Positions 39,091-47,756 are shown, counted from the first letter of the stretch. The stretch is 64,000 bases of DNA from Aliishimia sp965656085 (GCA_965656085.1 CBFHJA010000014.1:30962-94961); one strand, 5' to 3'. Program-made: numbers and translations. The notes: a model not told the origin generated them from the letters alone.

Positions 39091-40002
39091 TCATACACGC
39101 TTGAAACGCGCTCCGGCGTGGAGGGAGCCGATGGGGGATGCCTGTGATTTTCCATACAAATCAATCAAGTGTGCCAGAACATTCCGCGTCGCGGCCCCCA
39201 GAAGGGCCGGTGGGGTTTCAGTGTAAATCGCAGCCGCTAGGGTGGCCGCCGTCGCCGGCGCATCGCTCAGGGCGTCGAGGATCGCAGCTTCCCGGGCGCG
39301 CCGGTGTGACACCAACCAATCGAGCCGGGCTGCCGGGGTCTCTATCGGCTTGCCATGGCCGGCATGAAAAACCGACCAATCCCGCGCTCGGAGGACAGCG
39401 CAAGAGGCCATGAAATCGGTCAGATCGCCATCGGGCGGCGAGACAAGCGAAGAGGCCCAACTCATCACGTGATCGCCTACGAAACACGCCCCGCCCCAGC
39501 CCAGAGCCAGATGATTGCCGATGTGGCCGGGCGTGTGCAGCGCCTCCAGCGTCCAACCATCGCCTTCGATCCGATCGCCATGCGCCAAGGTGATATCGGG
39601 AACGAAGTCCACATCCACGCCCTCGCCACCACCAATGGTGCCTGCGGCCGCAAGGTCCTGCATCACCGCACTGCGTCCGGACAGCGGACCACCGAACGCC
39701 AGTATCGGTGCGCGGGTTGCCTCGGCAAGCGGGCGGGCCAGGGGGCTGTGATCGAGATGGGTATGGGTCACCAGGATATGGGTGATCCGCTGTCCTGGCT
39801 GCACCGCGTCCAGGATCGCGTGCAAATGCGCCTCCGAGGCCGGTCCGGGGTCGATCACCGCAAGGCCCTCCTGTCCGAGCAGGTAAGTATTGGTACCGCG
39901 CCACGTCATGGGTGAGGGGTTCGGTGCCACGATCCGGCGCAGGCCGGCGCCAAGGGGTTCGGCCACGCCGATCACGGGCGTGAAGTCTTCGGGCTCTGTC
40001 AT
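39091..40002 (-). CDS. MBL-fold metallo-hydrolase, LACTB2-like
   Basis: 303 residues. Ligand motifs in order: THTHLDHS (HxHxDH, about residues 80-85), HTPGHIGNH near 160 and GDHVMSWASS near 180, followed by a C-terminal winged-helix-like segment, as in the LACTB2/endoribonuclease-like branch. The N-terminal line NPSPMTWRGTNTYLLG is typical of this group. Members have been described as endoribonucleases or thioester hydrolases; the substrate here is not determinable. It diverges from the histidine kinase gene, their starts being about 40 bp apart. Confidence 0.85.
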   Translation of the reverse strand: MTEPEDFTPVIGVAEPLGAGLRRIVAPNPSPMTWRGTNTYLLGQEGLAVIDPGPASEAHLHAILDAVQPGQRITHILVTHTHLDHSPLARPLAEATRAPILAFGGPLSGRSAVMQDLAAAGTIGGGEGVDVDFVPDITLAHGDRIEGDGWTLEALHTPGHIGNHLALGWGGACFVGDHVMSWASSLVSPPDGDLTDFMASCAVLRARDWSVFHAGHGKPIETPAARLDWLVSHRRAREAAILDALSDAPATAATLAAAIYTETPPALLGAATRNVLAHLIDLYGKSQASPIGSLHAGARFKRV

Positions 40003-40043
40003 GCGTGCTTTCTCTCCCTGTCGCCAACAGGTACAAGATCGGC

Positions 40044-41363
40044 ATGATTTTTCAATGGCTGAAACAGTACATGCCGCGCGGCCTCTATGGGCGGGCGGCG
40101 CTGATCCTCGTCCTGCCAGTGCTGGTGTTGCAGGTGGTGATCTCGGTGCTGTTCGCGCAGCGCCATTTCACCGATGTGACTGAGCAGATGACCCGCTCAG
40201 TGATGCGCGAGATCTCTGTGGTGTTCGATACGGTTTCCGGCACCGATGAGCCGGCCATACTGGACGCGGCGGTGCGCGCGCGCCTGCCGGGGCTTGGTAT
40301 CCGCCTGCGCTCCGTGCCCGCCGCGCAGATCCCCGAGCAGGATACCCGGCTGTGGTATGATTTCAGCGGGACGGTGATTGTGCCGATGCTGCGTCAAGGG
40401 TTCCCACAGATCGAAAGAATCTTGTTGGCAGACGACTCGGTGGTGACGCTCTATGCCGACTCCCGCCACGGACCGGTCCGCTTGGAGATGAACCGCAACC
40501 TGTTTTCGGCGAGCAAACCGCACCAGCTCTACGTCTACCTCGTGGTCATCGGCGGGCTGATGACCCTGATCGCCTTCATCTACCTGCGCAACCAACTCAG
40601 ACCGATTACGCGGCTGGCGGCGGCGGCGGAGGCCTTCGGGCGCGGGCGGCACGTGCCCTATAGCCCGGCTGGGGCGACTGAGGTCAGGGCCGCCGGCACC
40701 GCGTTTCTCGACATGCGTCACCGGATCGAGCGGCATATCGAGCAACGCACGCTGATGCTTTCGGGGGTGAGCCATGATCTGCGCACCCCGCTGACCCGGA
40801 TGCGGCTCGAGTTGAGCTTGCTCGATCCGGCCGAGCGCGCGCCGCTGGAACGTGATCTCGACGAGATGCAGCGCCTCGTAGACGAGTTTTTAAGCTTCGT
40901 GCGCGGTGCGAGCGAAGGCGAGCCGGAGCGGGTGGATCCGCACGCGCTTGCAGAAGACATTGCCGCGGATGCACGCCGGGCCGGGCAAGATGTCTGCGTT
41001 GTGGCTTCAGAGGGCGCCGGTGAGATCCCGCTGCGCCGGGTGGCTATGCGGCGGGCGGTGGACAATCTTGTGTCGAACGCGGTGCGCTATGGCAGCCGCG
41101 CCGAGATTTCTGTTGTGCTGACCGAAAAATCCCTGCGCTTGCGGGTCGAGGATGATGGCCCGGGCATCCCTGCCGATCTGCGTATGGAGGCCCAAAAGCC
41201 CTTCACCCGTCTGGATGCGGCCCGCAATCAGGATCGCGGCACCGGGGTCGGGCTGGGGCTGGCCATCGCCACGGATATCGCGCGGGCTCATGGCGGCGTG
41301 CTGCGCCTTGGCGAGAGCGAACGGCTAGGGGGGCTTTGCGCGGACATCGTGATCGCGCGCTGA
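40044..41363 (+). CDS. EnvZ-type sensor histidine kinase
   Basis: 439 residues from the ATG at 40044; a GTG at 40005 would add 13 residues. TM1 is at about 18-36 (ALILVLPVLVLQVVISVLF), a short periplasmic domain follows, and TM2 is at about 165-185, then a HAMP linker. The phospho-acceptor is H244 in GVSHDLRTPLTR. The ATPase domain has DNLVSNAVRYG (N box), VEDDGPGIP (G1) and GTGVGLGLAI (G2). It should autophosphorylate in response to an envelope signal. No response regulator is adjacent in this window, which is unusual for the EnvZ/OmpR class. Confidence 0.9.
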   Translation: MIFQWLKQYMPRGLYGRAALILVLPVLVLQVVISVLFAQRHFTDVTEQMTRSVMREISVVFDTVSGTDEPAILDAAVRARLPGLGIRLRSVPAAQIPEQDTRLWYDFSGTVIVPMLRQGFPQIERILLADDSVVTLYADSRHGPVRLEMNRNLFSASKPHQLYVYLVVIGGLMTLIAFIYLRNQLRPITRLAAAAEAFGRGRHVPYSPAGATEVRAAGTAFLDMRHRIERHIEQRTLMLSGVSHDLRTPLTRMRLELSLLDPAERAPLERDLDEMQRLVDEFLSFVRGASEGEPERVDPHALAEDIAADARRAGQDVCVVASEGAGEIPLRRVAMRRAVDNLVSNAVRYGSRAEISVVLTEKSLRLRVEDDGPGIPADLRMEAQKPFTRLDAARNQDRGTGVGLGLAIATDIARAHGGVLRLGESERLGGLCADIVIAR

Positions 41364-41467
41364 GTGGGGGCGGGGGCTGAGGGCCCGAGAAGCGCACGCG
41401 CATCCCGGGTGATAATCGCCAGGCCTGCGGACTTGTGAAGGCACGCGGGACGCATTACCTCACTGTA

Positions 41468-41641
41468 ATGCAAGTTCTTTTATCAGTTGTTCTGATCGTA
41501 CTGGCCGTGTGGGTGATCGTGGTCGTGCCCTACCGCATGGCCGAGCGGCGGGGCAGGCGCGGCTGGGTGCATGTGCTCATCAGCCTGCTGGTCTCGCCCG
41601 TCGTGGCAATCCCGCTTTTGCTGATCCTTGGACCGGCGTAA
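41468..41641 (+). CDS. small membrane protein of unknown function
   Basis: 57 residues from ATG 41468 (a GTG at 41435 would add 11). Two hydrophobic segments, about 3-20 and 35-55, are separated by a basic loop YRMAERRGRRGW. I do not recognise the family. Its short size leaves doubt, but the clean two-TM pattern and positive loop favour a real gene. It sits about 100 bp after the kinase gene and ends 27 bp before the tRNA on the other strand. Confidence 0.45.
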   Translation: MQVLLSVVLIVLAVWVIVVVPYRMAERRGRRGWVHVLISLLVSPVVAIPLLLILGPA

Positions 41642-41667
41642 GGGCCGGTGTTCTGTATCAGGACGAA

Positions 41668-41744
41668 TGGTAGGCCCGGCAGGACTTGAACCCGCAACCA
41701 AAGCGTTATGAGCGCTCTGCTCTAACCAATTGAGCTACAGGCCC
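41668..41744 (-). tRNA. tRNA with CAU anticodon, probably tRNA-Ile2 (lysidine type), otherwise tRNA-Met
   Basis: 77 nt on the minus strand with encoded CCA. Acceptor GGGCCTG pairs with CGGGCCT using two G-U pairs; the anticodon loop is CTCATAA and the T-loop TTCAAGT. It is not an initiator, since the G-C rich GGG/CCC anticodon stem is absent (the stem here is AGCGC/GCGCT-like). The acceptor stem suggests the isoleucine tRNA whose C34 is converted to lysidine by TilS, but elongator Met cannot be excluded by eye. Confidence 0.88.
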
Positions 41745-41873
41745 GCCATGGACAAATGGCTATGACAGGCCGGGCCGGGGCGTCAAGGGCAAAGCGCGGC
41801 AATCGCGCCATAGACGGCGCGGGCGGGGCTTGATAGGCAGCGCGGCATAGCTTCAAGCCACGGAATCGATGCC

Positions 41874-42923
41874 ATGACACCTCCGAAGAACGGGATCACC
41901 TATGCCGATGCGGGCGTGGATATCGACGCCGGGAATGCCCTTGTCGAACGGATCAAACCGGCGGCCAAGGCCACGGGTCGTCCCGGTGTGATGGCCGGTC
42001 TCGGCGGCTTTGGCGGGCTCTTCGATCTCAAGGCTGCAGGCTTCACCGATCCGGTGCTGGTCGCCGCAACCGACGGGGTGGGCACCAAGCTGCGCATCGC
42101 GATCGACACTGGAAATGTCGACGGGGTCGGGATCGACCTCGTGGCGATGTGCGTCAACGATCTCGTGTGCGGTGGGGCTGAGCCCTTGTTCTTCCTCGAT
42201 TATTTTGCAACGGGCAAGCTGGAGCTGGATCAGGCCGCGCGGATCATCGAGGGTATCGCCAAGGGCTGTTCGGCGAGCGGCTGCGCGCTCATCGGCGGTG
42301 AGACCGCCGAGATGCCGGGCATGTATCCGCCGGGCGATTTCGACCTTGCGGGCTTTGCGGTCGGGGCCATGGAGCGCGGCCAGACTCTGCCGGACGGGGT
42401 GGCGGAGGGCGATGTGCTGCTCGGGCTGACGTCTTCGGGGGTGCATTCGAACGGCTATAGCCTTGTGCGCAAGCTGGTGGAGCGCTCCGGGCTGGGCTGG
42501 GATGCGCCATGCCCATGGGGCGCTGGCAGCTTGGGTGCTGCGCTGCTCGCGCCGACGGTGCTCTATGTGAAGGGCTGCGTTGAGGCGATCCGTGCGGGCG
42601 GTATGCTCCACGCGTTGGCGCATATCACCGGTGGCGGGCTTACGGAAAACCTGCCGCGCGTGTTGCCCGAGGGGCTGGGCGCGGAGGTGGATCTGGGCGC
42701 GTGGGAGCTTCCGCCGGTCTTCGGCTGGCTCGCGGAGCAGGGCGGTATGGATCAGGCCGAGATGCTCAAGACATTCAATTGCGGCATCGGCATGGTCGCC
42801 GTGGTGCCACAGGACAAGGCTCTGGAATCGCGTGCGATTTTCGAGGCGGCGGGACATGGCGTGGTGCCGATTGGCCGGATCGTGGCGGGGCAGGGCGTGG
42901 CCTATTCGGGCGCGCTTCTGTGA
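41874..42923 (+). CDS. purM: phosphoribosylformylglycinamidine cyclo-ligase
   Basis: 349 residues, normal PurM length. Signatures include TYADAGVDIDAGN at the N-terminus, ATDGVGTKLRIA, GIDLVAMCVNDLVCGGAEPLFFLDY, GCALIGGETAEMPGMY and the glycine-rich HITGGGLTENLPRVLP. It closes the imidazole ring to give AIR in purine synthesis, using ATP in the cytoplasm. Its stop overlaps the GTG start of purN, forming the common purMN operon. Confidence 0.97.
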   Translation: MTPPKNGITYADAGVDIDAGNALVERIKPAAKATGRPGVMAGLGGFGGLFDLKAAGFTDPVLVAATDGVGTKLRIAIDTGNVDGVGIDLVAMCVNDLVCGGAEPLFFLDYFATGKLELDQAARIIEGIAKGCSASGCALIGGETAEMPGMYPPGDFDLAGFAVGAMERGQTLPDGVAEGDVLLGLTSSGVHSNGYSLVRKLVERSGLGWDAPCPWGAGSLGAALLAPTVLYVKGCVEAIRAGGMLHALAHITGGGLTENLPRVLPEGLGAEVDLGAWELPPVFGWLAEQGGMDQAEMLKTFNCGIGMVAVVPQDKALESRAIFEAAGHGVVPIGRIVAGQGVAYSGALL

Positions 42924-43510
42924 CCAAACGGGTCGCGATTTTCGTCTCCGGGGGCGGGTCGAACATGCGCGCGCTGGTGGCCTCGATGACCGGCGATCAC
43001 CCGGCGCGCGCGGCGGTCGTGGTGTCGAACAACGCGGGTGCGGGCGGGATCGCATGGGCGCGCGAACAGGGGATCGCGACGGAGGTGATCGACCACCGGC
43101 CCTTTGCCGAGGACCGCGCCGGGTTCGAGGCGCAGATCCAGACGCAACTGGCCCCGCACGCGCCTGATATCCTCTGCCTTGCGGGTTTCATGCGCGTGCT
43201 GACGGCGGGGTTCGTGGCGCCGTGGCAGGGCCGGATGCTGAACATCCATCCGTCATTATTGCCGAAATATCGGGGACTTAACACCCATGCGCGCGCACTG
43301 GCGGCGGGCGATGCCGAGCATGGCTGCACGGTGCATGAGGTGACCCCGGCGCTCGACGATGGCCCAATCCTCGGGCAGGCGCGGGTGCCGATCTTGCCCG
43401 GCGATACCCCTCAGACATTGGCAGCGCGGGTGCTGGAACAGGAACACCGGCTCTACCCGGCGGTGCTGCGACGCTTCGCGGCGGGAGATCGCACCCGCAT
43501 TGATCTGTGA
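42920..43510 (+). CDS. purN: phosphoribosylglycinamide formyltransferase
   Basis: 196 residues from a GTG that overlaps the purM stop by 4 bp. It begins TKRVAIFVSGGGSNMRAL, has the folate-site segment ILCLAGFMRVL and the active-site block NIHPSLLPKYRGLNTHARAL, with the catalytic Asn-His-Asp set completed by the later Asp in TPALDDGPIL. It transfers the formyl group of 10-formyl-THF to GAR in purine synthesis. Confidence 0.96.
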   Translation: MTKRVAIFVSGGGSNMRALVASMTGDHPARAAVVVSNNAGAGGIAWAREQGIATEVIDHRPFAEDRAGFEAQIQTQLAPHAPDILCLAGFMRVLTAGFVAPWQGRMLNIHPSLLPKYRGLNTHARALAAGDAEHGCTVHEVTPALDDGPILGQARVPILPGDTPQTLAARVLEQEHRLYPAVLRRFAAGDRTRIDL

Positions 43511-43930
43511 GCCGGGAAGTGGCCACGGCCCCCCGGACGGGTCGAGAGGTTAACGGGGCGCGCGTTGCGCGGTGACCGAAATTCCCGAAAATCCTGAAAC
43601 GCCCCGAAACGGGGGTTAACGCCCGTAAAACAAGGTACATACGCTGTATGGCTCGGCGTATGGCTATGCGTATGGCACCTGTACATACGCACGGTGCGTT
43701 AAGACGTGGGTTAACGGAGCGTGCGGTGGGGTGCGTTAACTGTTTGGGGCGGTGGGCAAATTGCCCACCCGGCAAATTTTGCCCCGGGCCGTGTTGCACA
43801 AAAAAGACCAACGTCGATCTGCTGGGTGCCCCGCCCACGCAAACAGAACCCTACATGCGATTGGCAGTCTGGTCACCGCGCGGACAATCGGGTAAGCCCG
43901 GCAAAACCTCAAAGCTGCAAAGGCCCGCTT
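43511..43930. promoter_or_regulatory. 420-bp purN-rnd intergenic region rich in GTTAAC motifs, short repeats and palindromes
   Basis: No gene fits. GTTAAC occurs four times (43549-43554, 43615-43620, 43710-43715, 43735-43740), with a GTTAAG at 43698-43703. A 12-bp tandem unit GTATGGCnnnnC begins at 43646, 43658 and 43670, flanked by two copies of GTACATACGC (43635 and 43681). Downstream are a 19-bp palindrome at 43751-43769 and a GGCAAA/TTTTGCC inverted repeat at about 43771-43783. The density suggests protein binding sites or an RNA leader for rnd; none is matched to a known factor. Confidence 0.5.
43751..43769. promoter_or_regulatory. perfect palindrome upstream of rnd
   Basis: GGTGGGCAA-A-TTGCCCACC: two 9-bp arms around one base. 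As RNA it could form a tight hairpin, but no U-tract follows, so an operator is as likely as a terminator for purMN. Confidence 0.55.
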
Positions 43931-45091
43931 TTGATACGCACGCTTACAACGACCGATGATCTCGCCGCCTTTTGCGCAGAGGCCGCCAAAGCCCCTTATG
44001 TCACCGTCGATACCGAATTCCTGCGGGAGAGGACGTATTACGCCAAGCTGTGCCTCGTGCAACTGGCCTATCCGGGCGATGGCGAGACCGATGCGGTGCT
44101 GGTCGATCCGCTGGCGGAGGGCATCTCGCTGGATCCGCTGTACGATTTGTTCCGCGACACCTCTGTTGTGAAAGTGTTCCATGCCGCGCGGCAGGATCTG
44201 GAGATTTTCTACATCGAGGGCAACGTGTTTCCGACACCGCTCTTCGACACGCAGGTGGCGGCGATGGTGTGCGGCTTCGGCGATCAGGCGGGCTATGAAA
44301 CGCTCGTGCGCAAGATCGCGCGCGCGCAGCTCGACAAGACGTCGCGTTTCACAGACTGGTCGCGCCGGCCGCTCAGCAAGGCGCAGCAAAGCTACGCGCT
44401 CGCTGACGTGACCCATTTGCGGGACATATACGAGTATCTGGCCGCCGAGCTCGACGCGTCCGGGCGCGCGCATTGGCTGGCGGAGGAGTTGACGATCCTG
44501 ACAAGCCCCGAGACCTATGTGGTTGCGCCCGAAGAGGCGTGGAAGCGGGTCAAGACGCGGACGAATTCAGGCAAGTTTCTCGCCATCGTGCGCGAATTGG
44601 CGGCGTTTCGGGAGACCTACGCGCAGGCGCGCAACGTGCCGCGCAACCGGGTGTTCAAGGATGATGCGCTGGTGGAGTTGGCCTCGCTGAAGCCGAGATC
44701 TGCCGAGGAGCTTGGCCGCGCGCGGCTGCTCTTGCGGGAGGCGCGCAAGGGAGCGATTGCCGACGGCATCCTGAAGGCGGTTGCGGCGGGCGTGGACTGT
44801 CCGGCGGACCAGTTGCCGAAGATCGACCGGGCCCGCGAGAAGCTGAATGTGAACGTGGCGATTGCCGATTTGCTGCGCGTGCTTTTGAAGGCCAAGACCG
44901 AAAGCTCAGGCGTGGCGCCCAAGCTGATCGCTTCGGCGGCGGATCTCGACATGATCGCGGCGGGCGAGCGGGATGTGCCGGCGCTGACGGGCTGGCGCGC
45001 GGAGGTGTTCGGCGCCGACGCGCTGCGTCTGTGCGAAGGCGAAGTGGCGCTGTCGAGCAAGGACGGGGCGGTGATTATCGTCGAGGTCTGA
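43931..45091 (+). CDS. rnd: ribonuclease D
   Basis: 386 residues from a TTG at 43931, chosen because AAGG lies 8 bp upstream and the product then starts IRTLTTTDDLAAFCAEA as the family does. The DEDD exonuclease motifs are visible: VDTEFLRERTYY (Asp and Glu), VFHAARQDLEIFY (Asp) and SYALADVTHLRDIYEYL (Tyr and Asp). An HRDC domain follows near 215-290. It trims 3' ends of tRNA precursors. The long, motif-rich leader upstream is described separately. Confidence 0.93.
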   Translation: MIRTLTTTDDLAAFCAEAAKAPYVTVDTEFLRERTYYAKLCLVQLAYPGDGETDAVLVDPLAEGISLDPLYDLFRDTSVVKVFHAARQDLEIFYIEGNVFPTPLFDTQVAAMVCGFGDQAGYETLVRKIARAQLDKTSRFTDWSRRPLSKAQQSYALADVTHLRDIYEYLAAELDASGRAHWLAEELTILTSPETYVVAPEEAWKRVKTRTNSGKFLAIVRELAAFRETYAQARNVPRNRVFKDDALVELASLKPRSAEELGRARLLLREARKGAIADGILKAVAAGVDCPADQLPKIDRAREKLNVNVAIADLLRVLLKAKTESSGVAPKLIASAADLDMIAAGERDVPALTGWRAEVFGADALRLCEGEVALSSKDGAVIIVEV

Positions 45092-45100
45092 CGCGCTGGC

Positions 45101-45631
45101 TCAGCGCCGCCGCACGGAGCGGGTGTTCTGCGCCGCCTCGACGCGGATCGTGCGCACGCCGCTCAGGGTCTGATCGGACACGAACCGCGCGACGGTGATC
45201 TCGCGCGTGGCTTGCGCGCCGCCCGGACGCGCCCCGTCGGGCACCTGCCGGCGGAATTCATACACCAAGGTCTGGTCCTGCGGCACCTCGCCCTCCGTGG
45301 CGGGGCGCAGGCCCGCGTTGAAGCTCGTGGCATAAAGATCGAGCCCGGTTGCGCGGATGATCGCGCCGCCCGGCACGCGCTCCACCACAAGGTCGGTGAC
45401 CTGCGGGATCGGCGTCGTCAGGTCAATCGCCGCGCGCGCGGCGCGCCGGGCTGCGAACAGGCCCTGCCGCCGCGGGATGAGCGGGTTTGTGACCTCGGGG
45501 GTGTCGGCCTGTGCCGGAGCCTCCTGCGAGCGCCCGAACCAGTTGGCCGGGTTCACGGCGCTGTCGCGGATCGTGGCGCAGCCACTCAGAAAGACAATGA
45601 GCGCGAGGGTCGTGATCAGGGGGGAGCGCAT
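45101..45631 (-). CDS. putative lipoprotein of unknown function
   Basis: 176 residues starting MRSPLITTLALIVFLSGCAT: a lipoprotein signal with lipobox LSGC and Cys18 as the lipid-modified residue. The mature part, about 158 residues, contains the polar segment NPANWFGRSQEAP and a predicted beta-rich C-terminal half rich in Arg. I recognise no domain; similar small lipoproteins occur in Rhodobacterales. It converges on rnd with 9 bp between stops and diverges from sufE. Confidence 0.75.
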   Translation of the reverse strand: MRSPLITTLALIVFLSGCATIRDSAVNPANWFGRSQEAPAQADTPEVTNPLIPRRQGLFAARRAARAAIDLTTPIPQVTDLVVERVPGGAIIRATGLDLYATSFNAGLRPATEGEVPQDQTLVYEFRRQVPDGARPGGAQATREITVARFVSDQTLSGVRTIRVEAAQNTRSVRRR

Positions 45632-45771
45632 GGCGGGGCCTGTGGGTCGGGTGTTCGGTCTGAGCCATGGGGTAGCGCAAAGCGCGCGGCTTGCAAAGCC
45701 CGTTTGCCGCTGGACCTTTGCGCTATGGGAGCCTAACTGCTGGGGCAGGAACGCAAGACGAGGAGCACAGC

Positions 45772-46179
45772 ATGGCCGCACCCGCCTTCGAAGAGATGGT
45801 CGAGGATTTCGAGTTTCTGGAAGACTGGGAGGATCGCTACCGCTACGTGATCGAGCAGGGCAAGGCGATGGACCCGCTTGTGGAGGCATTGCGTGTGCCC
45901 GCCACGAAGGTCGATGGCTGCGCCAGTCAGGTCTGGCTGCACCCCGAGATCAAGGACGGGGTGTTCCACTTTGACGGGGCAAGCGATGCGATGATCGTGC
46001 AAGGGCTGATCGCGGTGCTGCGCAAGCTCTATAACGGGCTGACGCTGGAGGAAGTGCGGGCCGTGGATGCGCGGGCCGAGATGGCGCGGCTTGGGCTCAA
46101 CGATCATCTGTCGGCGCAGCGCTCGAATGGGCTGCGGGCGATGATCGAGCGGATTCACGCGGTGGCGGCGGCGGGGTAA
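45772..46179 (+). CDS. sufE: SufE family cysteine desulfuration protein
   Basis: 135 residues, the SufE length. The sulfur-accepting Cys50 lies in KVDGCASQVWL, with the N-terminal EDFEFLEDWEDRYRYVIEQG and C-terminal GLNDHLSAQRSNGLRAMIERI segments of the family. It takes persulfide sulfur from SufS for Fe-S cluster assembly in the cytoplasm. AGGAG at 45761-45765 supports the start. The other suf genes are not in the window. Confidence 0.95.
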   Translation: MAAPAFEEMVEDFEFLEDWEDRYRYVIEQGKAMDPLVEALRVPATKVDGCASQVWLHPEIKDGVFHFDGASDAMIVQGLIAVLRKLYNGLTLEEVRAVDARAEMARLGLNDHLSAQRSNGLRAMIERIHAVAAAG

Positions 46180-46199
46180 GCGATCCTTCGAAGGATCGC
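46180..46199. terminator. 20-bp perfect palindrome at the sufE 3' end
   Basis: GCGATCCTTC followed by its exact complement, starting within one base of the sufE stop. It can form the same hairpin on either strand and so could end transcription of sufE and, from the other side, of the DUF1638 gene. There is no U-tract. Confidence 0.55.
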
Positions 46200-46205
46200 G
46201 GGCAG

Positions 46206-46224
46206 GCAAATCTTCAAGATTTGC
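46206..46224. terminator. second palindrome, overlapping the DUF1638 stop codon
   Basis: GCAAATCTT-C-AAGATTTGC, 9-bp arms around one base. The DUF1638 stop (46214-46216 on the minus strand) lies inside it. Together with the palindrome 6 bp away it makes a paired structure between convergent genes, probably a bidirectional terminator. Confidence 0.55.
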
Positions 46225-46852
46225 TGAGCCGGGCGAGGGCCGTTTCGAGGTCGCCATAGCCGGTGATGCGCCGCTCGAAGGGCAGGCCGAGCTTCTCGGC
46301 GCAGCCCCGGGCCTTTTCGGTCAGGGCCGGATCGTCGGTCTGGGCCTGATAGACCAGCTTGGTGTAATTGCCAAAGAGCATGTCCCGCAATTCGGGGTGG
46401 CGGTCGAGCCCCATGGGTTTCCACACGAAGGCATCGAATTGCCGGACGAGGAAATCCGTCAGGTAGAACGTGCCGATATCGTCGCCGCTCTGCGCGAACC
46501 GGTCATTACCTTCGAAAAACGAATAGCAATGCGGGCCGGGGATCATCTCGACGCCCATCTCGGCGCAGGCCGCCTCCAGCAAACCGCCGGTGCCGCAATC
46601 GGCATAGACCACGAAGATGGTCTCGTAGTCGGCGCGGTGCTTCTCGACCGCCGCGCGCACGGCGTCGGTGATCTTTTCGGGGTAGAGATGCAGTTTGGCC
46701 GGAAGGCAGGTCAGGTCGAGATGGGTCCAGCCATTGGCGTGCTTGAGATCGAGGATTTCACGGGCGAGCGCGCCGCAGGCCACCAAAAGCACACGGCCCC
46801 GCCCGGTGGGGGCGAGGCCGGTTTCCGTCAGCGCGGTGTCGCTGAGCGCCAC
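46214..46852 (-). CDS. DUF1638 family protein, linked to corrinoid methyl transfer
   Basis: 212 residues from a GTG directly after the TAA of the corrinoid protein gene. Conserved features are VLLVACGALAREIL near the N-terminus, LTCLPAKLHLYPEKI, VVYADCGTGGLL and GPHCYSFFEGNDRF; the repeated Cys residues (VACG, YADCG, GPHCY) could bind metal. The family travels with corrinoid proteins and methyltransferases but has no established activity to my knowledge. The tight coupling suggests it works with the upstream B12-binding protein. Confidence 0.85.
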   Translation of the reverse strand: MALSDTALTETGLAPTGRGRVLLVACGALAREILDLKHANGWTHLDLTCLPAKLHLYPEKITDAVRAAVEKHRADYETIFVVYADCGTGGLLEAACAEMGVEMIPGPHCYSFFEGNDRFAQSGDDIGTFYLTDFLVRQFDAFVWKPMGLDRHPELRDMLFGNYTKLVYQAQTDDPALTEKARGCAEKLGLPFERRITGYGDLETALARLSKS

Positions 46853-47554
46853 TTACGCACTCATCTGGTTGTGCTTGCGGCCCACGAAATCCTTGGCGGT
46901 CTCCACCGCCACGGCGGCGTCGCGGCAATAGGCGTCCGCGCCGATCGCCTTGCCGAATTCCTCGTTGAGCGGCGCGCCGCCCACCAGCACGATATAGTCG
47001 TCGCGCAGGCCTTGCTCGACCATCGTGTCGATCACGACCTTCATGTAGGGCATGGTGGTGGTGAGCAGGGCGGACATGCCCAGAATGTCGGGCTGTTCGG
47101 TCTCCAGCGCTTCGAGATAGTTCTCGACCGGGTTGTTGATCCCGAGATCGACCACTTCGAAGCCCGCGCCTTCCATCATCATCGACACGAGGTTCTTGCC
47201 GATGTCGTGGATGTCGCCCTTCACGGTGCCGATCACCATCTTGCCGACGCGCGGTGCGCCGGTCTCGGCCAGAAGCGGCTTGAGAATGAACATCCCGCCC
47301 TTCATCGCGTTGGCGGCGAGCAACACTTCGGGCACGAAGAGGATGCCGTCGCGGAAATCGTTGCCGACGATGGTCATGCCGCCAACGAGCGCCTCGGTCA
47401 GGATCCGGTAGGGCGCCCAGCCGCGTTCCAGAAGGATGTTGACCCCTTCTTCGATCTCTTCCTTGAGACCGTCATAAAGGTCGTCGAACATCTGCTGGAC
47501 AAGTTCCTCGTCGTCGAGTTCCGACAGGATGATATCGTCTTCTTCGTCAGACAT
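46853..47554 (-). CDS. cobalamin-binding corrinoid protein (methyltransferase carrier subunit)
   Basis: 233 residues. An N-terminal helical cap (about 10-95) is followed by the B12-binding domain with D114-I-H116-D-I-G119 (the His that replaces dimethylbenzimidazole on cobalt), GMSALLTTTMPYM and LVGGAPLNEEFG. It carries methyl groups between a substrate-specific methyltransferase and an acceptor. A very acidic N-terminus (MSDEEDDIILSELDDEE) is notable. It lies upstream of DUF1638 and near Bmt, so it probably serves methylated-amine or betaine methyl use; the methyltransferase partner that loads it is not in this operon. Confidence 0.9.
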   Translation of the reverse strand: MSDEEDDIILSELDDEELVQQMFDDLYDGLKEEIEEGVNILLERGWAPYRILTEALVGGMTIVGNDFRDGILFVPEVLLAANAMKGGMFILKPLLAETGAPRVGKMVIGTVKGDIHDIGKNLVSMMMEGAGFEVVDLGINNPVENYLEALETEQPDILGMSALLTTTMPYMKVVIDTMVEQGLRDDYIVLVGGAPLNEEFGKAIGADAYCRDAAVAVETAKDFVGRKHNQMSA

Positions 47555-47756
47555 GCTGGTTTCCTTGTTGGGCGCCGCGGGGGCGTTCGTTTTCATTTGC
47601 TGATGCGCGCGTATGCCACGGAACACTTTTCCCGAAACGACATGGATCGCGCTGCGGGCGACGAAACGCGACAAATCGGGGCGAATGCAGGCCGCAGGGC
47701 GCATTGGCCGGGGCGGAGGACTTGCGCGTGTTCTCTTTTTGTCCCATGTTCGGCCG

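Noticed and set aside
43698..43715. CtrA binding site (TTAA-N7-TTAA)
   Set aside because: The two half-sites are 8 bp apart, not 7, and the flanking bases do not fit, so the cluster was reported as unassigned.
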